Shown here in pieces: positions 1 through 12,258 of a stretch of DNA of 64,000 nucleotides. Source of the stretch: Lucinisca nassula. Its lineage: Eukaryota; Mollusca; Bivalvia; Lucinida; Lucinidae. Location: positions 83,922,651 through 83,986,650 of the forward strand of contig OY757026.1 of assembly GCA_963580285.1 (NCBI GenBank). Reading direction: 5' to 3'. Every line of letters begins with the position of its first letter. Within the stretch, counting starts at the first letter, position 1. The notes beneath the pieces were generated by a model, which was given only the letters and a program-made list of their open reading frames with translations, was not told where the DNA came from and made no database searches. The position numbers and the translations under genes are program-made.

Positions 1-575
1 TTCACGTTGGTGGATCTGAGGTCATTAAAAACACTGATGTTTCCTAACGCAGAACGCCGAAGTGCCCGTTTTATTTCTTTCTGATTTCCTTGGAGGAATT
101 ATTTAATAGATTGAAGGTAGGTCATATTTGACACCCGAAAATGCGCTTTATGCACTATGTTTATTTGTTTTATTTTAGGTTATTTCAGTCAATACGCACA
201 ATATGGATGCCGATTTTTAGTCTCGAAATGATCTTATTTGGAAGAAGTGTTGCAGTGAACGAAACTGTTTATCGACTGGCAATATGCACGGGACTAAGGG
301 CAATATCTAGAATCGTTAGAAGCTCCAACTCTCAAACTTGGTATAATAGAGCACCATGATGACTTCTGTTGTGTGATAGACAATAGGCAATGTCAGCTTA
401 TTCGTCCATCTTTTCTTTCATTCTTTTTCTCTCGTTGTTAAGGTCAGTGTTAATATTTTTCTTCGTCAAACATTTCCTAGGAAAGTAAAAGCTAGAAGCC
501 TCATTATTAAAATACTGTGCAATGCTGAATCCTTCGTGCGAATAAAAAAATTACTTATACAGGGGTATAAACTAG
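1..575. other. No recognised feature
   Basis: AT-rich sequence without a supportable gene. The 72-codon frame at 141..359 has no recognisable motif and no coding-like neighbour, so I do not call it. Confidence 0.5.
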
Positions 576-1035
576 AAATGAAAGTAATGATCAGGTCTAT
601 ATACATTTAACCAACATTTCCCTTCAAAGACACCAAAGAGAAAGAAACACAAACATGGAATAGCTAGATCTCAATGGAAACCTCAATATCTGAAAGCCAA
701 AAGGACAGTTACTTCCCCACAAAATGTCCAACTGGCGGCTGACCAAAACAAAAAAATGTATAAGCGTTTCACACACTTAAAGGCGAAGTATAACGAACAT
801 AAACCGCGACAGAAGAACATCCTTAGAGCGATAAGTGGAATGTATTCACTTGCGGGCTTAAATCGATTTTACGCGGCCGCAATCCTCGCCCTTACTTCCG
901 TCGCGATTAAGACAAACAATTTGTTCAGTCCGCATGAAGGCCTCCTAACTCATCGGTGCAACATCTCCATGAACACAAAAAACAAACAACCACAGAGATG
1001 AAACAATAGTGAGGACTCGACAGCAACAAACGCTA
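576..1035 (-). mobile_element. Penelope-like element 3' tail, diverged copy
   Basis: Read on the minus strand this follows, with many changes, the ~540-bp segment better preserved at 7860..8400 and 60970..61512. Shared landmarks are GCACTGATGAGTTAGGAGGCC, the GAACAAATTRTTTGTC stretch and a TTGTATCGATTCCTGATC-like end. In the better copies this segment directly follows the reverse transcriptase C-terminus, so I read it as the element's 3' untranslated tail. Confidence 0.6.
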
Positions 1036-1080
1036 TTGCATATGTTAAATAATACTGGATTTACAAGGGTAAATAAACAT

Positions 1081-2590
1081 TATTTATAGCCCCGCTTTGA
1101 AAAAGTGGGGCTATATTGGATTTGCCATGTCCTTCTGTCATTCCGTGATTCCGTTAATTTGTGTTGGCTCCATAACTTTGTATCTGCTTAACATATTTTC
1201 ATGAAACTTCACACAAATGTTAAACACCATAAGACAATGTGCAGAGCGAAGGAATTATAACTGTGGATTGCCTACTTTTGGAGTTATTGCCCTTTGAACA
1301 TTTTCCGTAATTCCGTAATTCCGTGATTCCGTTAATTTGTGTTGGCTCCATAACTTTGTATCTGCTTAACATATTTTCATGAAACTTCACACAAATGTTA
1401 AACACCATAAGACAATGTGCAGAGCGGAGGAATTATAACTGTGGATTGCCTACTTTTGGAGTTATTGCCCTTTGAACATTGAAAAATGGCAATTTTAATT
1501 GTGTCCGCTTCATAACTCGAAAACCGTTTGAGATATTTTTAGGAAACTTCACACAAATGTTAAGCACTATGAGACGATGTGCAGAGCGCAGGAACCATAA
1601 CTCTGCATTGCTTATTTTTGGAGTAATTGCCCTTTGAACATTGAAAAATGGCAATTTTAACAGTGTCCGCTTCATAACTCGAAAACCGTTTGAGATAATT
1701 TCATGAAACTTCACACAAATGTTAAGCACTATGAGACAATGTGCAGAGCGCAAGAACCATAACTCTGGTTTTCGTATTTTCTGTGTGTCTGTCTGTGTGT
1801 CTGTCTATGTCTGTTAACAATTTTCGTGTCCGCTCCATAACTTTAAAACCCATTCACATATTTTCATGAAACTTCACACAAACATTAAACACCATGAGAT
1901 GGTGTGCAGAGTGCAGGAACCATAACTCTGGATTGCCTAATTTTTGAGTTATTTCCCTTTGAATATTGAAAAATATCAATTTTAGCCGTCTTTGCTCGAT
2001 AACTCAAAAACCGTTTGAGATAATTTTATGAAACTTCACACAAATGTAAAGCACCATATTACGTGTGCAGAGCGCAGGAACCCAAACTCTGGATTGTCTA
2101 CTTTTTCAGTTATAGGCTTTTGAATATTAAAAAATGGCAATTTTAACTATGTCCGCTCCATAACCGTTTCTGATATTTTCATGAAACTTCAAATAAATGA
2201 AAAGCACCTTGAGATGATGTGCAGAGTGCAGAAACCATAACTCTGGTTTGCCTACTTTAGGAGTTATTGCCCTTTGAACATTTAAAAAGGCAATTTTGAC
2301 TGTGTCGGCTCCATAACTCACAAACCATTTGAGATATTTTCATGACACTTCACACAAGTGTAAAGCACCATGAGACAATGTGCAGAGCGCAGGAACCCTG
2401 ACTCTGATTTGCCTACTTTAGGAGTTATTACCCTTTGAACATTGAAAAATGGAAGATGAAATTTAGTATAAACATGGACATTCTGGTAATGTATCATGCT
2501 CATTGAAATGAGGGACAAGGGCTCACAACTCTTAGAGTTTTTCCAGATAATGTAAAATTTTCAACAGTTATTTCTTGTTTTAAAATAAGT
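1081..2590. repeat. Diverged tandem array, ~180-210-bp unit
   Basis: Units carry CCATAACTTTGTATCTGC, ATATTTTCATGAAACTTCAC, AATGTGCAGAGCG and GGAGTTATTGCCCTTTGAAC, repeated about seven times. The array opens with a GC-rich hairpin at 1088..1112 (GCCCCGCTTT...AAAGTGGGGC). All frames inside it are repeat translations. Confidence 0.8.
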
Positions 2591-2791
2591 TTTGCATGAC
2601 CGTTTTGCATACCATAATTTCCTTATGTATTCAGACAGACAGGGTTGAGCAAGCAGTGTAGACCAAGATGAAATGCTGCAGAATGCAGCATCTTGTCAGG
2701 GTTTACACTGTTTGCCACTCATACTGCTGACTTTACACACAACATCAGGTAATACTAATAATTGTACCTGGTGGTCAGCTTCTAGAGCAAC

Positions 2792-2981
2792 ATCACGAAA
2801 ACACGCCAATAAAATTTTGACCCCCTTGAACCCCACTTTTATATAGTAAAAAGGGAGTTTACAGGGGTAAACCTTATTTTTCTTATTTCTGTTCTAAAAT
2901 GTGGATTGTGGGTACTCTCAGTTAGGCGATTATAATGAGTAACCACAATCTATATTTTGAGCAGAAATAAGAAAAATTGTG
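2792..2981. repeat. Hairpin MITE (family A), truncated
   Basis: Starts with the family A terminus CATCACGAAAACACGCC and contains the CCCCTTGAACCCCACTTTTA block and a decayed central hairpin. It stops abruptly where the second copy of the 1081 array begins, so the array copy was joined into, or recombined with, this MITE. Confidence 0.75.
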
Positions 2982-2983
2982 AT

Positions 2984-3720
2984 ATTTATAGCCCCGCTTT
3001 GAAAAAGTGGGGCTATATTGGATTTGCCATGTCCTTCTGTCATTCCGTAATTCCGTGATTCCGTTAATTTGTGTTGGCTCCATAACTTTGTATCTGCTTA
3101 ACATATTTTCATGAAACTTCACACAAATGTTAAACACCATAAGACAATGTGCAGAGCGAAGGAATTATAACTGTGGATTGCCTACTTTTGGAGTTATTGC
3201 CCTTTGAACATTTTCCGTAATTCCGTAATTCCGTGATTCCGTTAATTTGTGTTGGCTCCATAACTTTGTATCTGCTTAACATATTTTCATGAAACTTCAC
3301 ACAAATGTTAAACACCATAAGACAATGTGCAGAGCGAAGGAATTATAACTGTGGATTGCCTACTTTTGGAGTTATTGCCCTTTGAACATTTTCATGACAC
3401 TTCACACAAGTGTAAAGCACCATGAGACAATGTGCAGAGCGCAGGAACCCTGACTCTGATTTGCCTACTTTAGGAGTTATTACCCTTTGAACATTGAAAA
3501 ATGGAAGATGAAATTTAGTATAAACATGGACATTCTGGTAATGTATCATGTTCATTGAAATGAGGGACAAGGGCTCACAACTCTTAGAGTTTTTCCAGAT
3601 AATGTAAAATTTTCAACAGTTATTTCTTGTTCATAACTGTTTTCTCTGCAGCTTAAATAACTTTCTTCTCTGACAGCGCTGAAGCGGGGCTATAGTCAGA
3701 TCCTCTGACAGCTCTAGTTT
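2984..3720. repeat. Second, internally deleted copy of the 1081..2590 array
   Basis: 2984..3390 is almost base-for-base 1080..1480. 3391..3630 then continues as 2336..2575. The ~850 bp between those points in copy 1 are missing. The array ends near a GAAGCGGGGCTATAG block that mirrors its opening hairpin. Confidence 0.8.
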
Positions 3721-4004
3721 TTGTTATGAAATATATGTAGCACCACTTCTATCACTGCTCTAACCGGAACTCAAAATTTGTGTTTTAAGCATAAAAATAT
3801 CACAGATTTCCATTAGGAAAAATGCCATCTTTAAAAACATGACAGAAAATATTTTGTATTGCATGCTAGATGATAAGAATGAGACCGAGCCAACGGAATC
3901 TCACGAGTTTTGAGTTTATCTAATTCTCACGCGAGGCTATGTTATGCCTCGAATGGGACTTAGTTAAACTGGAACCATAGCCTCGCACGAGACGTAAATG
4001 AACT

Positions 4005-4185
4005 GCAACAAAGTAGAAGTAAAACAAGGATCAGGAATTGATACAATTAACTTACTCCATCCATAAAAGACACCAAAGGGAAAGAAATACAAACATTAAG
4101 CGACCAGACCATAATGGAAACCTAAACAAAGGAAGGCCATATGGACAGTTACTTTCCCACAAAATGGCCATATGGCCTGATATTT
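4005..4185 (-). mobile_element. Penelope-like 3' tail fragment
   Basis: Minus-strand match to the last ~170 bp of the Penelope-like tail (GGCCATATGGCCATTTTGTGG through ATTGTATCAATTCCTGATC). It is nearly identical to 5762..5925. Confidence 0.7.
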
Positions 4186-4221
4186 CCTTTTCGAAGTCTC
4201 AATACCATAATTGATTGTTAG

Positions 4222-5225
4222 CTCATCTTGAGCGAAGTGCCGTGGCCTGTTGTCCGTCATCCGTCCGTCTATCCGTCCGTCGCTAGCGTTTCACATTTTC
4301 GACATCTCCTCCCGAACCGTAAGTCAGATTAAGCTAATACCTGGTGGGAAGCATCCAGATGACTTGGAGATTCAGATTTGCTAATATTGTTCCGTTCGGA
4401 TTTCCAAGATGGCCTCCATGGCAGCCATCTTGCAATTCTTCAAACGACATCTCCACCCAAACCAAAGGTCGAATTGAGCTGAAACTTGATGGGAGGCATC
4501 AGGCTCACATCGGGACTCTGCTTTGCTAAAATCGTTCCATTCGGATATCCAAAATGGCCGCCATGGCGGCCATCTTGATATTCTTCAAACGACATCTTCC
4601 AAACCAAAGGTTCGCATTGAGGCGAAACTTCATGGGAGGCATAGGGATAACATGGTGACTCAGCTTTGCTAAAACGTTCTATTCCGATATTCAAAAAGGC
4701 CGCCATGGTTGCTATATTCCTAAACCAAAGATCGCATTGAGCTGAAAAATTGATGGGAGGCATCGGGGTAACATGGATATTCCGATTTGCTCAAACCATT
4801 ATTTTCCAATATCCAAGATGGCCGCCATGGTGGCCAGCTTGAAATTCTTCAAACGATATCACCCCCCGACCCAAACGTCGAATTGATCTGAAACTTGATA
4901 GGAGGCATCGGGGGGACATGGAAATTCAGATTTGCTAAAATCGTTCTATTCCAATATCCAAGATGGCCGCCGTGGTGGCTATCTTGAAATTGTTCAAACG
5001 AAATCTCCTCCCGTACCGAAGGTCGAAATGATCTTAAACTTGATTGGAGGCATCGGGATGACATGGAGATTCAGAATTGCTTAAATCGTTCCAATCGGAT
5101 ATCCAAAATGTTCGCCATGGCGGCAATCCAATATTTCTCCTTCCAAACCAAAGGTTCGCATTGGGGCGAAACTTGATGGGAGACATCGGGGTGACATGGA
5201 TATTCAGATTTGCTCAAACCGTTCC
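4222..5225. repeat. Tandem array, ~125-130-bp unit
   Basis: About eight units share ATCCAAGATGGCCGCCATGG, TTCTTCAAACGAYATCTCC and GAAACTTGATGGGAGGCATC. The array is preceded by a CCGTCCGTC-rich leader. This arrangement of short leader followed by minisatellite is common in mollusc repeats. Confidence 0.75.
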
Positions 5226-5239
5226 GTTCCGTCTGTAAA

Positions 5240-5750
5240 CGGTAGACGTTTTTCAGTAATTACATGTAACATGTCCGATTTGACATGTAAGTCTACGGAC
5301 TTGATACATGTGATAACCTGACATACTGTAAATTGTAAAATACAATATGTCGGGCAAACTAATCGCATGTTAAAATCACGATTTAACGAACACTATCGTA
5401 GAATGAACTGACACTGTCTTTTACCGTCATTTCAGACGTACTTGCCATTCTTTTTAAGGTATTTCTATATAGCCAATGGAAAAAATTATTATGATGTAAA
5501 TTCTAAAGCTAGGTTTAAAATTATTAAACGGCATGAAACTGAAGCTTCCTACGTTATAATGGTTACCTAAACTTCATAAAAGACCATACAAAGCACGGTT
5601 TATTTCAAATTCAAGCTCTTGTACCACCACTGAACTCTCCAAATCATTTACATTAATTTCATGTTTGACATGTAAAACATGTGATAAGATATAGCGACAA
5701 AGGCTTCGAAAAATCAGGTAGAAATCTGTTTTAGTCTATAAAAAATTCTA
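5240..5750 (+). mobile_element. Penelope-like element remnant: GIY-YIG nuclease end and RT start
   Basis: 5346..5411 reads YVGQTNRMLKSRFNEHYRRM, the core of the GIY-YIG endonuclease typical of Penelope-like elements, and ends at a TGA. From about 5560 another frame reads WLPKLHKRPYKARFI then SSSCTTTELS, the conserved start of the reverse transcriptase. The domain order (nuclease before RT) shows two fused partial copies. Frames are broken and nothing is likely functional. Confidence 0.75.
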
Positions 5751-5754
5751 ATGA

Positions 5755-7480
5755 AAAGTAGAAGTAAAACAAAGATCAGGAATTGATACAATTAACTTAC
5801 TCCATCCATAAAAGACACCAAAGGGAAAGAAATACAAACATTAAGCGACCAGACCATAATGGAAACCTAAACAAAGGAAGGCCATATGGACAGTTACTTT
5901 CCCACAAAATGGCCATATGGCCATCCAAAATTAAAAGACACAAGTGATACACACAGTAAGTAACAAACAACAACATAAATAAATCGCCACAGAAGAGCCG
6001 CCTTGGAAGTTTAAATAAATTGAAATCCAGGCGTTTTCGTGCTTCAAAATAGAAGTAGAGGCAATGATCAGGAATCGATACAACCAACCCATAGTTCCCA
6101 TTCGAGACTCCATAGGGAAAGCAACAGAAACATGCATCAACAGATCTAATGGAAACACCAACAGCGAAAAGCCAAGAGCAGTTACTTTCCCACAAAATGG
6201 TCAATAGGCTATCCAAAATGAAATAGCACAAGCGACACAAACATCTAAAGACAAACCATAACACCGGGGGGCTTAAATCGATTTTATGTGACCACAATCC
6301 TCGCTCTTATTTCCATCGCGATTTAGACAATTAATTTGTTCAGGCCACATGAAGGCCTCCTAACTCATCAGTGCAACATCTCCGTGAATACAAATAATCA
6401 AACAACCATAGAGACGAAACAACGGTGAGGACTCGACAGCAAGAAACCAATGAAATGCTGGAGCAAAAGAAAACCAACAGTTAGACTCCGATGGGCCCGA
6501 CCAACGATAGAGCATCAGGCATCAACATTACCTTGAATTATATATCTCTAATTCTCAATAAGTCTTTATACTGGAACCGTCATAGAATCTGAGGCCTGAC
6601 CCACCGGCGTGCAATTGAAGAGGGAAGCAAATTTGTCAACCGTGATTGGGTTAACTACCATGCATGCAGTCTGTCGTATAATATTCATGTTGTACCCAAT
6701 CTTTTTAAATCGAAGAATGATTTTACGAAATTGGGTGCTGAAGTCATTGCGGTTATATAAAATTCGGGTTCCGATAGACCTTGTTGCAGAAGAGATTTAA
6801 GTCCAATATTGAATTTGGAAATTAAATCAAAATGATGTCTTTAAAATTATGAAAAGGCTTTGCGTAGTTTATGGTACCGATAACCCTGATTAAGAAGCTT
6901 ACCCACAACTTGTCTAAATAACTTAGTACCAAATCTTATGTAAATATTGTCAAGTAGAAAGGTGAGAGCTTCACACACTTTCTGACATGACCATAAAGTA
7001 TCATTTTTATGCTCTTCAAAAGTGAAAAAAAAAGACAAAAAACATTTCTTACATTACATGCAAGATAGAGGGAGTCTTCCCTATGAAATGTCCATTCAAT
7101 TAAATCATTAAGTTTTTATTTTATAAGATTATGAGGAAGTGTAGTATAAATGGTAGAAAAATCATTAGACAGACTTGAAGCACGAAACCGCCTTGATTTC
7201 AATTTATTTAAAACTTCATTAGACTTTTTTTATAAACCAAAACAGATTTCTACCTGATCTTTCGAAGACTTTGTCGCAATATTTTATCACGTGCTTTTTG
7301 ATAGCAGTCAAACATGAAGTTAATAACGCGGAGAGTTCAGTGGTGGTACAAGAGCTTGAATTTGCAATAAACCGTGCTTTGTAAGGTTTTTTTATGACGT
7401 TTAGGTAACCAATATAACGTAGAAAGCTTGTCTTGGCCTTCTGTAACACAGACAGCAATCTTGGTGGCTGAATGACAAAT
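5755..7480 (-). mobile_element. Penelope-like element, deleted minus-strand copy
   Basis: Reading right to left: RT start KKPYKARFIANSSSCTTTEL (7390 down), RT core ALTFLLDNIYIRFGTKLFRQ (about 6990-6930) and then, after an internal deletion, KLLNQGYRYHKLRKAFS (about 6895-6847). Next come the RT C-terminal region (about 6800-6600) and the 3' tail (6500-5755). Frames are broken by stops. The copy is arranged head-to-head with the plus copy from 7590. Confidence 0.75.
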
Positions 7481-7589
7481 GTGGTTATTAACTAAACCCT
7501 CTATACAGCTAAAGGCTGAAGTTCATAGGCCTTAGTACCACCAAGTTCTTGCTGAAGAGTGTTCATATAGTGAAGCCATCAAACAACGA

Positions 7590-8400
7590 CCACATTGTTA
7601 GCGGCCTTATCAGCTGGAGCCAAAACAAACAAAATATATAACCGCAATGACTTCAGCACCCAATTTCGTAAAATCATTCTTCGATATAAAAAGAGTGGGT
7701 ACAACATGGATGTTATACGACAGACTGCATGCATGGTAGTTAACTCAATCACGGTTGGCAACTTTGCTTCCCTCTTTAATTGAACGCCGGTGGGTCAGGC
7801 CTCATATTCTATGACGGTTCCAACGTAAAGGCTTACTGAGAATTAGAGAGATCTAATTCAAGGTAATGTTGGTTGGTGTCTGATGCTCTGTCTCTGGTCG
7901 GGCCCATCGGAGTCTAACTGTTGGTTTTCTTTTGCTCCAACATTTCAGTGGTTTCTTGCTGTCGACTCCTCACCGTTGTTTCACCTCTGTGGTTCTTTGA
8001 TTATTTGTTTTCACGGAGATGTTGCACTGATGAGTTAGGAGGCCTTCATGCGGACTGAACAAATTATTTGTCTAAATCGCGACAGAAGTAAGGGCGAGGA
8101 TTGTGGCCACGTAAAATCGATTTAAGCCCCCCAGTGGAAATCTTTCCACTGACCGTTCCAAGGCGGTGCTTCTGTGGCGATTTATTTATGTTGTTGTTTG
8201 TTACTTACTGTGTGTATCACTTGTGTCTTTTTATTTTGGATGGCCATATAGCCATTTTGTGGGAAAGTGACTGTCCTTATCGTCTTCCTTTGTTTAGGTT
8301 TCCATTATGGTCTGGTCGCTTAATGTTTGTGTTTCTTTCCCTTTGATGTCGTTGATGGGTGGAGTAAGTTAATTGTATCGATTCCTAATCTTTGTTTTAC
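7590..8400 (+). mobile_element. Penelope-like element, RT C-terminus plus 3' tail
   Basis: 7640..7783 reads the C-terminal RT region with DVIRQTACMVV and GNFASLF. The ~540-bp tail then runs to ATTGTATCGATTCC near 8375. This copy keeps the unedited adenosines that are missing at 60727..60800. Confidence 0.75.
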
Positions 8401-8950
8401 TTCTACTTTGGTGCCTGATGTTCTGTCTCTGGTCGGGCCCATCAAAGTCTAACTGTTGGTTTTCTTTTGCTCCAACATTTCAGTGGTTTCTTGCGGTCGA
8501 GTCCTCACCGTTGTCTCACCTCTGTGGTTCTTTGATTATTTGTGTTCACGGAGATACTGCACAGATGAGTTAGGAGGCCTTCATGCGGACTGAACAAATT
8601 CTTTGTCTAAATCGCGACGGAAGTAAGGGCGAGGATTGTGGCCACGTAAAATCGATTTAAGCCCCCCCCCCGCCAGTGGAAATCTTTCCACTGACCGTTC
8701 CAAGGCGGTTCTTCTGTTGCAATTTATTTATGTTGTTGTTTGTTACTTACTGTGTGTATCACTTGTGTCTTTTTATTTTGGATGGCCATATGGCCATTTT
8801 GTGGGAAAGTAACTGTCCTTATGGCCTTCCTTTGTTTAGGTTTCCATTATGGTATGGTCGCTTAATGTTTGTGTTTCTTTTCCTTTGGTGTCTTTGATGG
8901 GGAGTAAGTTAATTGTATCGATTCCTGATCTTTGTTTTTCTTCAATTTTC
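8400..8950 (+). mobile_element. Tandem second Penelope-like 3' tail
   Basis: A second full tail follows the first directly, without any RT sequence between. Tandem tails are known for Penelope-like elements (pLTR-type arrangements). A run of C at 8661 differs in length between copies. Confidence 0.7.
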
Positions 8951-9054
8951 CTATGAAATTCTTGAATACCTAGTTTAAGATTACTTATTAGGTTTAGGAG
9001 GTATTTAAGTAGAAGTAAAAGTAGTTTAGGTCGTAGTACCAAAGCGTTTATCCA

Positions 9055-9345
9055 AAATCGTTAATCCATAGACAAAATGGCAAATATCAATGTTCGGATC
9101 AACAGAAATCCTATGGCGATTATATTTCGAAATTAATTCGATTTGCCAGAGTGTGTAGTCGTGTAACTGACTTCAACACTCGTAAAAAATTGTTAACGGC
9201 TAAACGTCTTAATCAGGGTTATCGGTACCATAAACTACGCAATGTTTTTAATTTTATAGACGTCATTCTGATTTAATTTCGAAATTCAATATTGGACTTA
9301 AATCTCTTCTGGAACAAGGTCTATCGGAACCCGAATTTTATGGTT
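9055..9345 (+). mobile_element. Penelope-like RT segment, 5' part
   Basis: Reads the region DFNTRKKLLTAKRLNQGYRY and then GLKSLLEQGLSEPEFYGY. Frames shift in places. It breaks at 9345 and resumes at about 9736. Confidence 0.7.
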
Positions 9346-9735
9346 ACTTAGTAGTAAGGCGTAACTATACCAAATTTAGTGACACAGAGGCCTTTTTGAT
9401 ATTTATTATTCATCAGTGTGTCTCAACCCCAAAGATTTGAAACCGAAACGGATGATGGACAAGATCCGGCAAACACAGCAAATCCCCCATTCGAGCACAC
9501 ACCTACCGACGTAGTCTATGAGACAGGTAAGCTGGAGGCATCAGGCAAGAGAGCCTACCCGCGGACTTATAGGCGTCCCCCGCCGAGCCAACATCAGCAA
9601 ACATGACCCACACTCCTCTGAAGTCCCGGGCATCAGGAAGGAGATGTCCAAAGTAGCGAGACTTGCAAAATTTAAAATGTAACAAAAAGTGTAAACAAAA
9701 TCCGCTAAGATACATGTCTCACCTATACATTCAGA
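9346..9735. other. ~390-bp insertion inside the Penelope-like copy
   Basis: Absent from the parallel copies at 6700 (minus) and 60715. Its left edge reads GTAAGG and its right edge TTCAG, like intron ends. It holds an open frame (9418..9606, first codon TGT-adjacent non-ATG) with a polar, proline-rich composition that I do not recognise. Confidence 0.5.
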
Positions 9736-10594
9736 AAAAATATATAACCGCAATGAATTCAGCACCCAATTTCGTAAAATCATTCTTCGATATAAAAAGA
9801 TTTGGTACAACATAAATGTTATACGACAGACTGCATGCATGGTAGTTTACCCAATCAGGGTTGACAACTTTGCTTCCCTCTTTAATTGCACGCCGGTGGG
9901 TCAGGCCTCAGATTCTATGACGGTTCCAGCGTAAAGGCTTATTGAGAATTAGAGGGATCTAATTCAAGGTAATGTTGGTTGGTGCCTGATGCTCTATCTC
10001 TGGTCGGGCCCATCGGAGTACTAGTTTAGCTGATGGTTTTCTTTTGCTCCACCGTTTCAGCGGTTTCTTGCTGTCGAGTCCTCACCGTTGTTTCATCTCT
10101 GTGGTTGTCTGATTATTTGTGTTCACGGCGATGTTGCACTGATGAGTTAGAAGGCCTTCATGCGGACAGAACAAATTATTTGTCTCAATCGCGACGGACG
10201 TAAGGGCGAGGATTGTGGCCACGTAAAATCGATTAAAGCCCCCCAGTGGAATTCGTTTCCACTGACCGTTCAAAGGCGGATCTTCTTTCGCGTTTTTTTA
10301 CATTTTTATGTTTTTTGTTATGGTTCGTCTTTGGGTGTTTGTGTCGCTTATATTATTTTATTTTGGATAGCCCATTGGCCATTTCGAGGGAAATTAACTG
10401 TCCTTTTGGCTTTCCGCTATTGATGTTTCCATTAGGTCTGTTGTTTCATATGTGTGTTTCTTTCCCTTTGGTGTCTCTGATGGGAGCTGTGGGTTGATTG
10501 TATCGATTCCTGATCATTGCCTCCACTTCTGTTCTGGGCGGTTCTTCGCTCGCGGTTATTTTTGTTATGGTTTGTCTATGGGTGTGTGTGTCGC

Positions 10595-10627
<33 letters not shown>

Positions 10628-10800
10628 GATAGCCGATTGGCCATTTTGTCGGAAAGTTACTGTCTTTTTGGCTGTCCGTTATTGACGTTTCCATCAGGGC
10701 CTAGTTGTTTAATGTTTGTGTTTCTTTCCCTTTGGTGTATCTGGTTTGAGCTGTGATGGTTTAATTGTATCGATTCCTAATAATTGCCTTCACTTCTATG
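9736..10800 (+). mobile_element. Penelope-like RT C-terminus and 1.5 tandem tails
   Basis: Resumes the interrupted copy, then the tail (9990..10515), then a partial second tail with a T26-type homopolymer at 10597..10625. Confidence 0.7.
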
Positions 10801-10879
10801 TTTTATACGTAAGCGGCTATCCAGAACAGTGGACATCCTTTCGCCAGAAACGTACAACTGCTCTTCTAGAATCAGCGTA

Positions 10880-11035
10880 ATGGAGAGAATGGCCGTAGAA
10901 AAGATTTCATGATCAATCTCCACGAAAGAATGCTGCCGACCCCGGCAGGAATCAAACCCGCGTCTAGCTGATCACTAGTCAGACGCGCATCCGACTGAGC
11001 CACCAAGGCTGGCAGCGTGCTGGTAAGGAGGTTAG
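10880..11035 (-). mobile_element. tRNA-derived SINE head
   Basis: On the minus strand it carries pol III box A-like and box B-like sequence (GGGTTTGATTCC) over a tRNA-like head, followed by GCAGCATTCTTTCGTGGAGATTG. The same head is on the plus strand at 17373..17460. Confidence 0.7.
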
Positions 11036-11196
11036 ATTGCATATATCTTTGAAGATAAGACTTCATTTGAGCCCCACCAAGCGAATTTGTGTCTTCGAGC
11101 ATTCCGTCATGACAAATTTTAACTGCGCATGCCGAGCCATTCAGAGGGGCCAGGGATATGGCTTTCTGTCTGATGGTTCCTCTCGATTCACTGCTT

Positions 11197-11274
11197 GTAT
11201 GAGCGAGCAGCGAAGGTTCTTGCGAGACTGCGCGGATGCGCAGGCTCGCCTGAACCTTCGCTGCTCGCATAGGC
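11197..11274. repeat. Near-perfect GC-rich hairpin
   Basis: Arms GAGCGAGCAGCGAAGGTTC and GAACCTTCGCTGCTCGC enclose a second small stem (CTGCGCGGATGCGCAG). It stands alone in non-coding DNA. Confidence 0.7.
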
Positions 11275-11446
11275 GATAAGTACCAAAATCGCTTGACGGG
11301 GCCCATTTAATGATTCACATTGTTAAATAATTCACATTATAACATCAAAAAGAGAAAACTATGACAATTGCATTTGGAGGCAACGAAAGAGACTCAAAAC
11401 TGTTCGTATTTTTTTTTTCATTTACCATTTATTTTATATTATTTTC

Positions 11447-11767
11447 ATAAGTGCTCCCGCCCATAGGGACTTGGAGAAATAGATTGGGCTGCATGATGCT
11501 TCCACGCAGAGCTGAATCTGTGTAAACATGAGTACTGATAAACCGCTTAGAAGGACTAAGCCTGCCCAGGCAAAGTGGTGTGCGTCAGACCGTCCATTGC
11601 ATATAAGCTTATTGGCTTCATTGGGCGGCAGGGCTTGGGACGTCATTTCATTTCAATGACGAATAAAAGTCCCACAAAATTGGAAGCAACGTCTCAAAAA
11701 TGACCTATTATATAGTAACTAGTATTGATGGGGACGTTAAACCCCGATTCAAACAAACAAACAAATT
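11447..11767 (+). mobile_element. SINE (type A), AAAC-tailed
   Basis: Body landmarks are ATGCTTCCACGCAGAGCTGAA, CTAAGCCTGCCCAGGCAAAG, GGCGGCAGGGCTTG and GACGGGGACGTTAAACCCC, ending in (AAAC)n at 11750..11767. The 70-codon minus frame here is only its antisense. Confidence 0.8.
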
Positions 11768-11867
11768 ATTTTCATAACACTATTATGGTAAGTTGAAAAT
11801 GGTTTATTTGTACGAATCCCGTATACTAATCTCCGTTGATGCGTAGGCCGATCTGTGACTACTTAGT

Positions 11868-12115
11868 TTCTTCTTTTTTTTTTTTTTGGTTTGGGTTTTA
11901 CGGCCCTTTCAAGATTATTTCACTCCTATCGAGCCGATCGTTAATCAGAGGTGGGCGAAAACCGGAGTACCCGGAGAAAAACCACCTGACCTTCCGTTGC
12001 AGAACTTGGCGTCTCACACGTGGCCCGAGCGAGGCTCGAACCTACGGCGGCGACAAACCTAATGACTAAGAGTCAGCACTCTTATCCACTAGGCCACTGA
12101 CTACTTAGTTTCACC
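11868..12115 (-). mobile_element. tRNA-derived SINE (type B)
   Basis: Poly(A) tail is the T-run at 11874..11886. The body has CCGGAGTACCCGGAGAAAAACC in the plus direction, and the tRNA head lies at the right with box B (GGTTCGAGCC on minus). It is almost the same as 54632..54885. Confidence 0.85.
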
Positions 12116-12258
12116 AAAAGCCATGCATTCTGTGTGGATATACTGGAATTGGACTCTTGGTTCTGCAGTGACCTTGATAATAGCGTTAGTCTCTGATCAT
12201 TAACATATTTTGAAAAAAAAAATGGAGTAGACCTTTGAATGAAATAATGTGGTAAAGT

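Noticed and set aside
8101..10756. Hydrophobic ORFs in the Penelope tails
   Set aside because: They recur in every tail copy with stops and shifts, are not conserved as protein, and lie after the RT end.
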